31,663 nucleotides of DNA from an uncultured Sutterella sp. Its GTDB lineage: Bacteria; Pseudomonadota; Gammaproteobacteria; Burkholderiales; Burkholderiaceae_F. Positions 8,500 to 18,838 of this stretch are shown here, in pieces; position 1 is the stretch's first letter, and each line of letters opens with the position of its first letter. The DNA lies in NCBI GenBank assembly GCA_900543805.1, contig UQTE01000025.1, forward strand, positions 1 through 31,663, given 5' to 3'. The notes beneath the pieces are model-generated. The model was not told where the DNA came from and did no database searches. It was given only the letters and a program-made list of their open reading frames with translations. Made by a program: the position numbers and the translations under genes.

Positions 8500-8777
8500 G
8501 GAGGGCGAAGGAAACGAAAATTCGAACGAGCGAAATGCCGAAAAATAGGGAGGCATTCGCACGCAATCGGCTAAAATAGCGTGCTCTTGTCGGACGGCAA
8601 GACCGCTTTGCGCGTCAAAAAAGCGACGCGGGGAGCCTCACTATAGCACGAAACCGGGGCGGGCCCCATGCCCGAGACGTCCCGTTCGTGTGCGGGGCGC
8701 CTTCGGGCGGTTCCTTTCCCTTCGGCGCGTCGAGCCTTTTCTCCGCGCCCGCCGTCCCTTTCCACTGATTCATGACG
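8500..8777. other. Divergent intergenic region between yhdT and lepA
   Basis: This gap should hold the promoters for both directions. I see an AT-rich GGCTAAAATAGC near-palindrome at 8570-8581, which could give a -10 (TAAAAT) for lepA, and a TATAGC at 8643-8648. Neither has a good -35 at proper spacing, and I see no clear Shine-Dalgarno for lepA. Confidence 0.3.
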
Positions 8778-10571
<1,794 letters not shown>

Positions 10572-10583
10572 GGGAGACCCAAG

Positions 10584-11474
10584 GTGAATTTCGCACTGAT
10601 TCTTTTCGTCCTCACGGTGGTGACGGGGATTTTCTACGTTGCCGAGCGCATGAAGTTCCTGCCCGAGCGCCGCGCCAAGGCCGAGGAGGCCGTCCGCCGC
10701 TTCGAAGAGGACAACCGCGAGGCGCTCGAGCGCATGGAGCCCTCCGTCGTCGACGCGCGCAACGATCTGCGCGCAAAGCTCCTGCGCCAGCCCTGGTGGC
10801 TCGAGTACACGGCCGGGCTCTTCCCGGTGATCGCGATCGTCTTCCTCCTTCGCAGCTTCCTCTTTGAACCCTTCCGCATTCCGTCGGGCTCGATGCTGCC
10901 GACCCTGCACGTGGGTGACTTCATCCTCGTCAACAAGTACGACTACGGTCTGCGTCTGCCGGTCGCCAACACGAAGGTTCTGGAAATCGGCGCTCCCAAG
11001 CGCGGCGACGTGATCGTCTTCCGTTATCCCGTCGATACGTCGATCGACTACATCAAGCGCGTTGTGGGCGTGCCGGGCGACACGGTCGAATACCGCAACA
11101 AGGTGCTCTACGTGAACGGCGTCGAGCAGAAGCTCGCGGCGCCTCGCGACTTCATCGACGAAAACACGATGGTGACCCTCACCGAGTACGACGAAACGCT
11201 CGGCGACGTCACGCACCTCGTGGCCTTTGACCACCGCCGTCCCTCGTGGGTGCCCGAAGGCGCGATCAGCAAGAAGGAGCCCACCTGCACGTACAACGAG
11301 GCGGGCTTCATCTGCAAGGTGCCCGAGGGCCACTACTTCGCCATGGGGGACAACCGCGACAACAGCGAGGACAGCCGCTACTGGGGCTTCGTTCCGGACG
11401 AAAACCTGGTGGGACGCGCCGTCCTCATCTGGGCCAACTTCGGCGACATGTCGCGCGTGGGCGGTTTCCGCTAA
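10584..11474 (+). CDS. lepB: Signal peptidase I
   Basis: 296 residues, GTG start 12 nt after lepA with AGGGAG upstream. It has an N-terminal membrane helix (about 3-20), a basic cytoplasmic loop, a second helix (about 76-94), then the periplasmic catalytic domain. The catalytic Ser103 (IPSGSMLPT) and general base Lys158 (DYIKRVVG) form the Ser/Lys dyad. Box E is GDNRDNSEDSRYWGFV near the C-terminus. It removes signal peptides from exported proteins, including the AssT and flavoprotein products in this window. Confidence 0.97.
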   Translation: MNFALILFVLTVVTGIFYVAERMKFLPERRAKAEEAVRRFEEDNREALERMEPSVVDARNDLRAKLLRQPWWLEYTAGLFPVIAIVFLLRSFLFEPFRIPSGSMLPTLHVGDFILVNKYDYGLRLPVANTKVLEIGAPKRGDVIVFRYPVDTSIDYIKRVVGVPGDTVEYRNKVLYVNGVEQKLAAPRDFIDENTMVTLTEYDETLGDVTHLVAFDHRRPSWVPEGAISKKEPTCTYNEAGFICKVPEGHYFAMGDNRDNSEDSRYWGFVPDENLVGRAVLIWANFGDMSRVGGFR

Positions 11475-11477
11475 AAT
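11472..11477 (+). promoter_or_regulatory. Candidate -10 element for rnc
   Basis: TAAAAT overlaps the lepB stop codon and is followed by CCCTCACTTTCC. A very similar string, CAAAATCCTCTACTTTCC, lies upstream of rpsU (21181). The -35 here is weak. If used, transcription would start near 11484 and the rnc leader would carry both hairpins that follow. Confidence 0.35.
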
Positions 11478-11490
11478 CCCTCACTTTCCC

Positions 11491-11518
11491 GAACGCGGAG
11501 CGGCATCGTTCCGCGTTC
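11491..11518 (+). promoter_or_regulatory. First hairpin of the rnc leader
   Basis: GAACGCGGA (11491-11499) pairs perfectly with TCCGCGTTC (11510-11518); the stem extends inward by three more pairs (one G-U) to a GCAT loop, giving about 12 bp. It could end lepB transcription weakly, but no T-run follows. With the second hairpin it forms a structured leader before the RNase III gene. Confidence 0.55.
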
Positions 11519-11553
11519 TCCTTGCCACCCCGCTCTCCAAAGTGCGGAGCGGA

Positions 11554-11594
11554 CGTTAGAAAGCCGCCTGACGGAATCAAGCCGCTTTCTAACG
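11554..11594 (+). promoter_or_regulatory. Second hairpin of the rnc leader (rncO-like candidate)
   Basis: CGTTAGAAAGC (11554-11564) pairs perfectly with GCTTTCTAACG (11584-11594), then a C/C mismatch and two further pairs close a 13-nt loop. The stem ends 19 nt before the rnc start and just before its GGAGA ribosome site. In E. coli, RNase III cleaves stem-loops in its own leader (rncO) and so limits its synthesis; this arrangement suggests the same by position, not by sequence match. Confidence 0.5.
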
Positions 11595-11613
11595 GTCGAC
11601 ATTCGGAGACGAC

Positions 11614-12309
11614 ATGCTTTCACTCGACCAGCTCGAAGAACGCATCGGCTATGCGTTCCAAAACAAGAAACTTCTCGACCGGGCGCGCACGCACCGATCG
11701 TTTTCGGCCGACCACAACGAACGCCTCGAATTCCTCGGGGACTCGGTTCTGAACTGCGTGATCGGCAACGCGCTCTTTCTGCGCGACCGTCACTTCACCG
11801 AAGGCGATCTTTCGCGCGTGCGCGCGAACCTCGTGTGCGAGAAGATGCTCAACACGATCGGGCGCCGCGTGGGCGTTTCGGACTTCCTGCGCATGGGCGA
11901 AGGCGAAATGCGAAACGGCGGCGCCGAGCGCCCGTCGATCGTCGCCGACGCCATGGAGGCGATTTTCGGCGCGGTCTTCGCCGAAGCCGGTTTCGAGGCG
12001 GCTCAGGAAGTGATCCTGCGTCTCTACGATCCGATCCTGACGGGACTCACGCCCGAGCAGCTCAGCAAGGATCCGAAGACGCGTCTTCAGGAAATGCTGC
12101 AGGGCCTGCATCTGCCGCGCCCCGAGTACGACATCGTCGAAGTGCGGGGCCTTGCGCACGATCAGACCTTCGTGACGAGCTGCCGCATCACCTCGATGCA
12201 GGTCGAAACGACGGGCACCGCCTCGTCGCGCCGCGGCGCCGAACAAGAGGCCGCCCGCAAGGCGCTTGAAATCCTTTCCGAGCGCGATCTACGCCGCTAT
12301 CGGAAATAA
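11614..12309 (+). CDS. rnc: Ribonuclease III
   Basis: 231 residues. The catalytic domain shows the signature NERLEFLGDSV with Glu39 and Asp43, and the second metal pair Asp112/Glu115 (VADAMEAIFG). The C-terminal double-stranded RNA-binding domain (about 155-225) ends in GAEQEAARKALEIL. It processes rRNA precursors and cleaves structured mRNAs. A GGAGA precedes the start, and era follows 17 nt later, the usual rnc-era pairing. Confidence 0.98.
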   Translation: MLSLDQLEERIGYAFQNKKLLDRARTHRSFSADHNERLEFLGDSVLNCVIGNALFLRDRHFTEGDLSRVRANLVCEKMLNTIGRRVGVSDFLRMGEGEMRNGGAERPSIVADAMEAIFGAVFAEAGFEAAQEVILRLYDPILTGLTPEQLSKDPKTRLQEMLQGLHLPRPEYDIVEVRGLAHDQTFVTSCRITSMQVETTGTASSRRGAEQEAARKALEILSERDLRRYRK

Positions 12310-12326
12310 CCGCCGGAGAAAATGCC

Positions 12327-13283
12327 ATGACGACGGAACAGAACGACAACCTCGAGGCGATGCTCTCGAACCTCAACCTTTCCACGCCCGCCGTGCCCGA
12401 AGGTTTTCGCTGCGGCTACGTCGCGGTGATCGGACGCCCCAACGTCGGGAAGTCGACCCTCATCAACGCGCTGATCGGCGAAAAGGTGTCGATCACCTCG
12501 CGCAAGCCCCAGACGACGCGCGACCGCGTGCTGGGCGTCGTGACGAAGGAGGACGCGCAGTACGTCTTCGTCGACACCCCGGGCTTTCAGACGAAGGAAG
12601 GTTCGCAGCTCATCCGCCGCATGAACCGCACGGTCCGCTCGACCCTTGCGGACGTCGACGCCGTGATCTTCGTGATCGAAGCCAACGGCTGGCGCCCGGC
12701 GGACCTCGAAGTCCTCAAGCTTTTGCCGCGCGACGCGAAGAACGTGATCCTGGCCTTGAACAAGACGGACCTCTCGAAAAACCGCGACGCGCTTTTGCCC
12801 TTGATGGCCGCGTCCATGGAAAAGTTCCCGTTCGCGGCGATCGTGCCGGTTTCGGCCGAAAAGGGCCGGCAGCTCCCGGAACTTCTCGAGGAAGTGAAGA
12901 AGTTCCTCCCCGAGAGCGTTCCCTACTTTGATCCGGACCTCTACACGGACCGGTCACCGCGCTACATGGCGGCCGAAACGATCCGCGAAAAGGCCTTCCG
13001 ACTCCTCGGCGACGAACTTCCCTACGGCGTCGCCGTCACGATCGACAAGTGGACGGAAACGGAAGAGGGCGCCGAAATCATCGCGGGCCTCATCGTCGAG
13101 CGCGAAAGCCACAAGGCGATCGTGATCGGGGAGAAGGGCGGCAAACTTCGCGAAATCTCGCGTCTTGCGCGCGCCGACATCGCGACGATGCTCGGCAAGC
13201 GCGTCTACCTCGAAGTGTGGGTGCGCGTGCGCCGCGGCTGGTCCGACGACGTGAAGGCTCTCAAGACCCTCGGATATGACTGA
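12327..13283 (+). CDS. era: GTPase Era
   Basis: 318 residues. An N-terminal tail of about 28 residues precedes the GTPase domain: GRPNVGKST (P-loop), DTPGF (G3), NKTDL (G4) and SAEKG (G5). The C-terminal KH domain includes VIGEKGGKLREISRLAR, which binds the 3' end of 16S rRNA during 30S assembly. GGAGAAAATGCC lies before the ATG. The stop overlaps the recO start by 8 nt, so the two are translationally coupled. Confidence 0.98.
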   Translation: MTTEQNDNLEAMLSNLNLSTPAVPEGFRCGYVAVIGRPNVGKSTLINALIGEKVSITSRKPQTTRDRVLGVVTKEDAQYVFVDTPGFQTKEGSQLIRRMNRTVRSTLADVDAVIFVIEANGWRPADLEVLKLLPRDAKNVILALNKTDLSKNRDALLPLMAASMEKFPFAAIVPVSAEKGRQLPELLEEVKKFLPESVPYFDPDLYTDRSPRYMAAETIREKAFRLLGDELPYGVAVTIDKWTETEEGAEIIAGLIVERESHKAIVIGEKGGKLREISRLARADIATMLGKRVYLEVWVRVRRGWSDDVKALKTLGYD

Positions 13284-14106
13284 TCCACGGCGTCGCGGGA
13301 CGACGGGTTCTCAGCTCGAGCGAAACTCGACGCTTGCGAACGTGCTCTGGCGCAACCGTGCGGTGGCCGAGCGTCTCGCGGAATTCGAGGAGGCGGTTTC
13401 GGGTGCGAAACGGGGAGCGGCCGCCCGCGTCAATCGGGAGCCGGGCTTCATTCTGCACTCGCGCCCCTGGAGCGAGTCGAGCCTTCTTTTGGACGTGCTC
13501 ACGCGCGACTACGGCCGCGTCTTTCTCGTCGCCAAGGGCGCAAAGCGCCCCTCGGCGCAGTACCGAGGCCTTTTGCAGGCCTTCTGTCCGCTCCTTTTCA
13601 CCTGGAGCGGGAAGAAGGAGGCGAAGAACCTCATTCGCGTCGACTGGCTCGGAAGTCTCGAGCCCGTCGACGGAGAAGGACTCTTTTCGGGCTTTTACGT
13701 CAACGAACTCATTCTCCGCTTCACCGAACGCGAAGACCCGCACGAGGGACTCTTCGACGCCTACGTGAAGGTGCTCGGGGCGCTCTCGGGACCGGCCGCA
13801 CGCCGGCAGCCGGCGCTTCGCAACTTCGAGACGGCGCTTCTCTCCATGCTCGGCTGGGCGATCGTTCGCGACCGCGCCGACGCGCCCCGCTACCGCTTTT
13901 CCGAGGGACGCCTCGAAGGGGTCGACGCCCCGGCGGGCGAGGGACTCTTTTCGAGAACCGCCGTCGAAGCGCTTCTTTCGGGGACCTTCGGGCCCGAAGT
14001 CGACATGCGGGAGGTTCGCCGCCTCATCCGCACGGTGATCGACTACCACATGGACGGACGCGACGTGAACACGCGGCGCGTTCTCTCGGAATTGCGACAG
14101 TATTGA
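13276..14106 (+). CDS. recO: DNA repair protein RecO
   Basis: 276 residues. The OB-fold starts near residue 55 (REPGFILHSRPWSESSLLLDV) and carries LVAKGAKRPS; the helical C-terminal part follows. RecO loads RecA on SSB-coated DNA with RecR. The start inside the era gene leaves an N-terminal extension of about 50 residues compared with most RecO proteins; a later start is possible but no good ATG exists before the conserved part. Context (era-recO) is standard. Confidence 0.92.
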   Translation: MTDPRRRGTTGSQLERNSTLANVLWRNRAVAERLAEFEEAVSGAKRGAAARVNREPGFILHSRPWSESSLLLDVLTRDYGRVFLVAKGAKRPSAQYRGLLQAFCPLLFTWSGKKEAKNLIRVDWLGSLEPVDGEGLFSGFYVNELILRFTEREDPHEGLFDAYVKVLGALSGPAARRQPALRNFETALLSMLGWAIVRDRADAPRYRFSEGRLEGVDAPAGEGLFSRTAVEALLSGTFGPEVDMREVRRLIRTVIDYHMDGRDVNTRRVLSELRQY

Positions 14107-14197
14107 ATCTGCGGCCGTCTTCGGGCCGCACCAAGACAATCCCGCGAGGTGTATCCTACGGAATCAGCTCTGCGGACCAACGAATTTATTAAGGAAC

Positions 14198-15199
14198 ATG
14201 ACGGCACAGGAAATCGTTCGAAGCCTCGGCCCCGTATGCATCGACCTTGAAGGGACGACGCTCACCGAACGGGAAGAAGAACTCTTGAAGCATCCGCTCG
14301 TCGGGATGGTGATCCTCTTTACGCGCAACTACACGTCGCGCGATCAGCTCGCCGACCTGACGGCGGCGATTCATGAGCGCCGCCCGGGGATCGTCATCGC
14401 GGTCGACCACGAAGGCGGCCGCGTGCAGCGCTTCCGCGAAGGCTTCACGCAGATTCCTTCGATGCGCGAACTCGCAACGGGTCCGAACGTCGCCGCGCGC
14501 TACCGCGCCGCGGGCGTCGTGCTCGCGCACGAACTGCGCATGGCGGGGGTCGACATGACCTTCGCCCCCGTGCTTGACGTCGACTACGGCCGCTCGGGCG
14601 TGATCGGAGACCGCAGTCTCGGCACGACCCCCGCGCTCGTGACGAACCACGCGCGAAGCCTTATCGACGGGCTCGCCGAGGCCGGCATGGCCGCCTGCGG
14701 CAAGCACTTCCCCGGCCACGGCTGGGCGGAGGCGGACAGCCACACGACGCTGCCGCGCGACGACCGGCCCGCCGAAAAGGTGCTTCGCGACGCCGAACCC
14801 TATCGGCTCCTCACGGGGCTTCCCGCCGTCATGACGGCGCACGTCGCCTACGACGCCTTCCAGGGCGAGATCGCCACCTTCTCGTCGGGACTTCTGAAGG
14901 ACGTTCTGCGTCAGAAGTTCGGCTTCACGGGGCTCGTCTTCTCGGACGACCTCACGATGAAGGGCGCGGGCGAGAGCCCCATCGAAGAGCGCGCGGCCCG
15001 CGCGCTTGCGGCGGGCTGCGACGTGCTCCTCGCCTGCAACCATCCCGCCGAAATGGACCGGCTCCTCGAACACCTCGTCTGGGAGCGAAACGACGCCTTC
15101 CATTCGCGCTTCATGAAGATTCTTCCGGGTGAGGATCTCGTCACGCCCACGCGTTACGAAGACGCGCTCGGACTCCTTCCGACCGCCGCGGCGGCCTGA
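14198..15199 (+). CDS. nagZ: Beta-N-acetylglucosaminidase NagZ (GH3)
   Basis: 333 residues, usual length. Key signatures are VDHEGGRVQRF, the family hallmark KHFPGHG (169-175, with the catalytic His174) and FSDDLTMKG carrying the nucleophile Asp (250 or 251). It removes GlcNAc from 1,6-anhydro-muropeptides in the cytoplasm during cell-wall recycling. AAGGAAC precedes the ATG. The 91-nt gap upstream has a small GCGGCC/GGCCGC hairpin (14111-14129) without a T-run. Confidence 0.96.
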   Translation: MTAQEIVRSLGPVCIDLEGTTLTEREEELLKHPLVGMVILFTRNYTSRDQLADLTAAIHERRPGIVIAVDHEGGRVQRFREGFTQIPSMRELATGPNVAARYRAAGVVLAHELRMAGVDMTFAPVLDVDYGRSGVIGDRSLGTTPALVTNHARSLIDGLAEAGMAACGKHFPGHGWAEADSHTTLPRDDRPAEKVLRDAEPYRLLTGLPAVMTAHVAYDAFQGEIATFSSGLLKDVLRQKFGFTGLVFSDDLTMKGAGESPIEERAARALAAGCDVLLACNHPAEMDRLLEHLVWERNDAFHSRFMKILPGEDLVTPTRYEDALGLLPTAAAA

Positions 15200-15222
15200 A
15201 AAATCGACAGTAAGGGGGGACC

Positions 15223-16425
15223 ATGATCATTCAATCCCTGCTCGACACGGATCTCTACAAGTTCACGATGCAGCAGTGCGTGCTGCATCAGTTTCCGGCG
15301 GCCGAAGTGGCCTACCGCTTCAAGTGCCGAACGCCGGGCATCGATCTGCGTCCCTTCCTTGCCGAACTGCAGGCGGAAATCGATTCGCTCTGCAGTCTCT
15401 ACTTCCGGGAGGAGGAACTCGCCTACCTCGCGGGACTTCGCTTCATGAAGTCCGACTTCATCGAGTTCCTGAGCCTCTTTCACCTCAAGCGCAAGTACGT
15501 CACGGTCGAAGCGAGCGACGACTTCCCCTGCGGGATCGACATCCGCGTCGAGGGGCCGTGGCTTCACACGATCCTCTTTGAGATTCCCATCCTCGCGATC
15601 GTAAACGAGGTCTACTTCCGCAACCGCTATCCCGATCTCTCCGACGAGGAGGGCCTCGCACGCCTCGACGCCAAGATCGACCTCATCCTCGACGAACCCG
15701 ACAACGGGGACCTCCGCATTTCCGACTACGGCACGCGCCGGCGCTTCTCGCGCGACTGGCAGGACCGGGTCGTGGGGGTGCTCAAGGAGCGTCTCGGCGC
15801 GCACCTCGCGGGGACCTCCAACGTGGCGCTCGCCCAAAAGTACGGCCTCATTCCGCTCGGCACGATGGCGCACGAATATCTGCAGGCCTGTCAGGCCTTG
15901 GGGCCCCGCCTTCGCGACAGTCAGGTCTACGGCTTTGAAATGTGGGCCAAGGAATACCGCGGCGACCTCGGCATTGCGCTCTCCGACGTCTACGGGTCGG
16001 AGCCCTTCTTCCGGGACTTCGACATGTTCTTCTGCAAGCTCTTTGACGGCGCGCGCCACGACTCGGGGGATCCCTTCCTCTGGGGCGAACGCATGATCGA
16101 GCACTGGAGGAAGAACAAGTGCGATCCGCGCAGCAAGACCCTCATCTTCTCGGACGGCCTCAGCGTGCCGCGCGTGATCGACCTCTACCGGCGCTTCCAC
16201 GGACGCGTGAGACTGGGTTTTGGCATCGGCACCAATTTGATGAATGACAAAGGACCCACTCCCCTTAACGTTGTCATTAAAATGGTACGGGCGAACGGGC
16301 AACCCGTGGCGAAAATTTCCGACGCACCCGAGAAGGGTATGTGCGAAGACGAAAGCTATCTTCGCTACCTTCGTCAGGTCTTCGGGATTCCTGAACCGCT
16401 CGATGCTCCGAATCGCGCCAAATAA
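15223..16425 (+). CDS. pncB: Nicotinate phosphoribosyltransferase
   Basis: 400 residues, usual length. [13 protein letters not shown] starts the protein; DYGTRRRFS and [10 protein letters not shown] contain the phosphate-binding and autophosphorylated His217 (His219 in Salmonella), and [11 protein letters not shown] is the PRPP-side loop. It makes nicotinate mononucleotide from nicotinate, PRPP and ATP in the NAD salvage pathway. A strong AAGGGGGG ribosome site lies before the ATG, 23 nt after nagZ. Confidence 0.97.
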   Translation: MIIQSLLDTDLYKFTMQQCVLHQFPAAEVAYRFKCRTPGIDLRPFLAELQAEIDSLCSLYFREEELAYLAGLRFMKSDFIEFLSLFHLKRKYVTVEASDDFPCGIDIRVEGPWLHTILFEIPILAIVNEVYFRNRYPDLSDEEGLARLDAKIDLILDEPDNGDLRISDYGTRRRFSRDWQDRVVGVLKERLGAHLAGTSNVALAQKYGLIPLGTMAHEYLQACQALGPRLRDSQVYGFEMWAKEYRGDLGIALSDVYGSEPFFRDFDMFFCKLFDGARHDSGDPFLWGERMIEHWRKNKCDPRSKTLIFSDGLSVPRVIDLYRRFHGRVRLGFGIGTNLMNDKGPTPLNVVIKMVRANGQPVAKISDAPEKGMCEDESYLRYLRQVFGIPEPLDAPNRAK

Positions 16426-16457
16426 TTCAAAATTGAGAAAAATGACGGATTTTCGCT

Positions 16458-16475
16458 GATCTTTTCGTGAAGATC
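16458..16475 (+). other. Small hairpin after pncB
   Basis: GATCTT (16458-16463) pairs with AAGATC (16470-16475) around a 6-nt loop, 33 nt after the pncB stop. It is preceded rather than followed by T-rich sequence, so it may be a weak terminator or part of the antiporter leader. Confidence 0.3.
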
Positions 16476-16608
16476 GTGTAAGTTCATGCTTCGCGGCGGG
16501 ATGACCATCGAGCCGAAGAGAGCATTCCGCCTTTTTTCCAAACCCCTGACGCCGACCCGTTCATCCCTCGAATTTCGACGGGCGGCGTTCTTCTCCGGGA
16601 GTTTCATC

Positions 16609-18027
16609 GTGTCTCTTACGACTCTGCGTCGGGCGGCCCTGGGCTCGCTTCTTCTTCTGCCGGGCCTCGCCCTCGCTTCCGAAGGCATGAACGGTGCCGA
16701 GCTCAGTCTTCCCTGGGCCATTCCGTTTGCCGGCATTCTTCTCTCCATCGCGCTCTTTCCCCTTTTCCTTCCGAGCTTCTGGCACCACCATTTCGGGAAG
16801 GTCTCGCTCTTCTGGGCCGCGGCCTGCGCCATTCCGCTCGGGATCGCATTCGGCGCCTCCGCCGCCTTTGACGAGGTGATCCACATTCTCCTCGCCGACT
16901 ATCTGCCCTTCCTCATCTTCGTCGGAGCCCTCTTTACGGTCGCGGGCGGCATTCACGTGCGCGGCAGCTTCGTGGGCCGTCCGATCGTGAACACGGCCTT
17001 CCTGGGCCTGGGCGCCGTGCTCGCCAACCTCATGGGTACGACGGGCGCCGCGATGCTCCTCATTCGTCCGCTCATTTCCGCGAACGAAGGGCGCACGCGC
17101 AAGATCCACACCTTCATCTTCTTCATCTTCCTCGTTGCCAACGTGGGCGGCGCCCTCACGCCTCTGGGCGATCCGCCTCTCTTCCTCGGGTTCCTCCGCG
17201 GCGTCGAATTCTTCTGGACGGCCGAACACCTCTTTGCGCCGTGGATCTTCACGGTGGCGATTCTCCTTGCGATCTACTTCGCGATCGACTCCGTCATGTT
17301 CAAGAAGGACGTGGCCGCGGGCGAATTCCGTCCGTCCGATGAGAAGAAGGCCTTCGGCATCGACGGCAAGATCAACATCCTCTTCCTCGCCGTGATCGTT
17401 TCGGCCGTGCTCATGTCGGGCATCTGGAATCCGGGCGTGGAATTCACCTTCCTCGGCGTGCACTTCACGCTGCAGAACATCGCCCGCGACGTGATCTTCC
17501 TCGCCACCGCCGGCGCCTCCGTCGCGCTCACCGCCAAGAGCGTGCGCGAAGCCAACCAGTTCACCTGGGATCCGATTCTGGAAGTGGGCAAGCTCTTCTT
17601 CGGCATCTTCGTGTGCATGGTGCCGGTTCTCAAGATGCTCGCCGCGAGCGATCAGGGTGCCTTCGCGCCGCTCGTCGCGCTCGTCTCGAACCCCGACGGT
17701 TCGTTCAACAACACCTTCTACTTCTGGCTCACGGGTTCGATGTCGGCCTTCCTTGACAACGCGCCGACCTATCTCGCCTACTTCAGCCTGGCGGGCGGCG
17801 ACCCCGTGGAACTCATGACGACGCACTCGCACACCCTGATGGCGATCTCGCTCGGTTCCGTCTTCATGGGGGCCATGACCTACATCGGGAACGCCCCGAA
17901 CTTCATGACGGTCGCGATCTGCAACGAGCGCGGCGTCAAGATGCCGACCTTCTTCGGCTACATGATCTGGTCGGTCGGGATCCTCGGTCCGGTCTTCCTC
18001 GTGATGGATCTGGTCTTCGTCGCCTGA
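16609..18027 (+). CDS. nhaD: NhaD-type Na+/H+ antiporter
   Basis: About 472 residues with 11-13 hydrophobic segments. The motif GGALTPLGDPPLFLGF and the region NLMGTTGAAMLLIRPLI are typical of NhaD-type antiporters in the ion-transporter superfamily. It exports Na+ or Li+ in exchange for protons. I chose the GTG at 16609 because it follows CGGGAG and starts a signal-like segment (TTLRRAALGSLLLLPGLALA); the open frame extends to 16486 without a better site. Some relatives are annotated as citrate or arsenite permeases, so the ion is inferred from family motifs. A strong terminator follows. Confidence 0.85.
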   Translation: MSLTTLRRAALGSLLLLPGLALASEGMNGAELSLPWAIPFAGILLSIALFPLFLPSFWHHHFGKVSLFWAAACAIPLGIAFGASAAFDEVIHILLADYLPFLIFVGALFTVAGGIHVRGSFVGRPIVNTAFLGLGAVLANLMGTTGAAMLLIRPLISANEGRTRKIHTFIFFIFLVANVGGALTPLGDPPLFLGFLRGVEFFWTAEHLFAPWIFTVAILLAIYFAIDSVMFKKDVAAGEFRPSDEKKAFGIDGKINILFLAVIVSAVLMSGIWNPGVEFTFLGVHFTLQNIARDVIFLATAGASVALTAKSVREANQFTWDPILEVGKLFFGIFVCMVPVLKMLAASDQGAFAPLVALVSNPDGSFNNTFYFWLTGSMSAFLDNAPTYLAYFSLAGGDPVELMTTHSHTLMAISLGSVFMGAMTYIGNAPNFMTVAICNERGVKMPTFFGYMIWSVGILGPVFLVMDLVFVA

Positions 18028-18043
18028 TAACTTCCTTCGACAC

Positions 18044-18082
18044 GCCCGAAAGTCCCGGTCCGGGATTTTCGGGCTTCTTCTT
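18044..18082 (+). terminator. Rho-independent terminator after the antiporter gene
   Basis: GCCCGAAAGTCCC (18044-18056) pairs with GGGATTTTCGGGC (18062-18074) with one G-U pair, then TTCTTCTT (18075-18082). The next base is the A of the permease ATG, so the termination tract touches the downstream start codon. Confidence 0.9.
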
Positions 18083-18838
18083 ATGCGGCTTCTCCGTTAT
18101 TCGATTCTTCCCCTCCTGATTCTGGGGCTCTGGTGGCTTGTGACCCGAGGGGGCGCCATTCCGGCGATCCTTCTGCCGCCGCCCGCCGACGTCGGTCGGG
18201 CCGCCCTCGAACTCTTTTCCTCGGGCGAAGGCTTTCGTCATGCGGGAACGTCGCTTCTGCGCGTATTCGCGGGCTACGGCATCTCGAGTCTTGCGGCCCT
18301 CACGCTCGCCGCGGTACTCGCGCGATCCCCCAAACTCGAAGCGGGCGCTCACGTCGTTTTGGAGTCGCTTCGCGTCGTGCCGCCCTTGTCCCTCATTCCG
18401 CTTTTGATCCTCTGGCTCGGGATCGACGAGGCGCCCAAACTCGCGATCGTCGTTTTGGCGAGTTTCTTCCCGATTTACCTCTCGACGATCGCCGCCCTCA
18501 AGGCGGCCGAGGTCCGCTACGGGGAGCTTGCCGACTATCTCGCGCTCACGCCCTCGGAGCGCCTTCGGCACGTGCTTCTGCCGGGCGCCGCTCCGCAGAT
18601 CCTGACGGGGCTTCGTCTCGGATTCGGCTACGCCTGGCGCGCGCTCGTAGGGGCGGAGTTGATCGCGGCAAGTTCGGGGCTCGGCTACCTCATTGAAGAC
18701 GCGGGCGCGCTCATGCACACGGACGTGGTGATGGTTGGGATTCTCACGATCGCGTTGCTCGGCGTGGGGCTCGACACGCTCTACAAGCGTCTCATCGAAA
18801 AGCTTGTTCCCTGGGCGAAGACGGAGGAAAGAAAATGA
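18083..18838 (+). CDS. ABC transporter permease, nitrate/sulfonate/taurine (SsuC) type
   Basis: 251 residues, about six membrane helices. The EAA loop contains ELADYLALTPSERLRHVLLPGAAPQI, and the flanking LIPLLILWLGIDEAPKLAIV and SGLGYLI match SsuC/TauC permeases. The N-terminus aligns with the family, so the ATG at 18083 is likely right even though it has no Shine-Dalgarno and directly follows a terminator T-run. The ATPase gene overlaps its end by 4 nt. No periplasmic binding protein is encoded nearby, so the substrate (sulfonate, nitrate, thiamine precursor, other) is open. Confidence 0.88.
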   Translation: MRLLRYSILPLLILGLWWLVTRGGAIPAILLPPPADVGRAALELFSSGEGFRHAGTSLLRVFAGYGISSLAALTLAAVLARSPKLEAGAHVVLESLRVVPPLSLIPLLILWLGIDEAPKLAIVVLASFFPIYLSTIAALKAAEVRYGELADYLALTPSERLRHVLLPGAAPQILTGLRLGFGYAWRALVGAELIAASSGLGYLIEDAGALMHTDVVMVGILTIALLGVGLDTLYKRLIEKLVPWAKTEERK

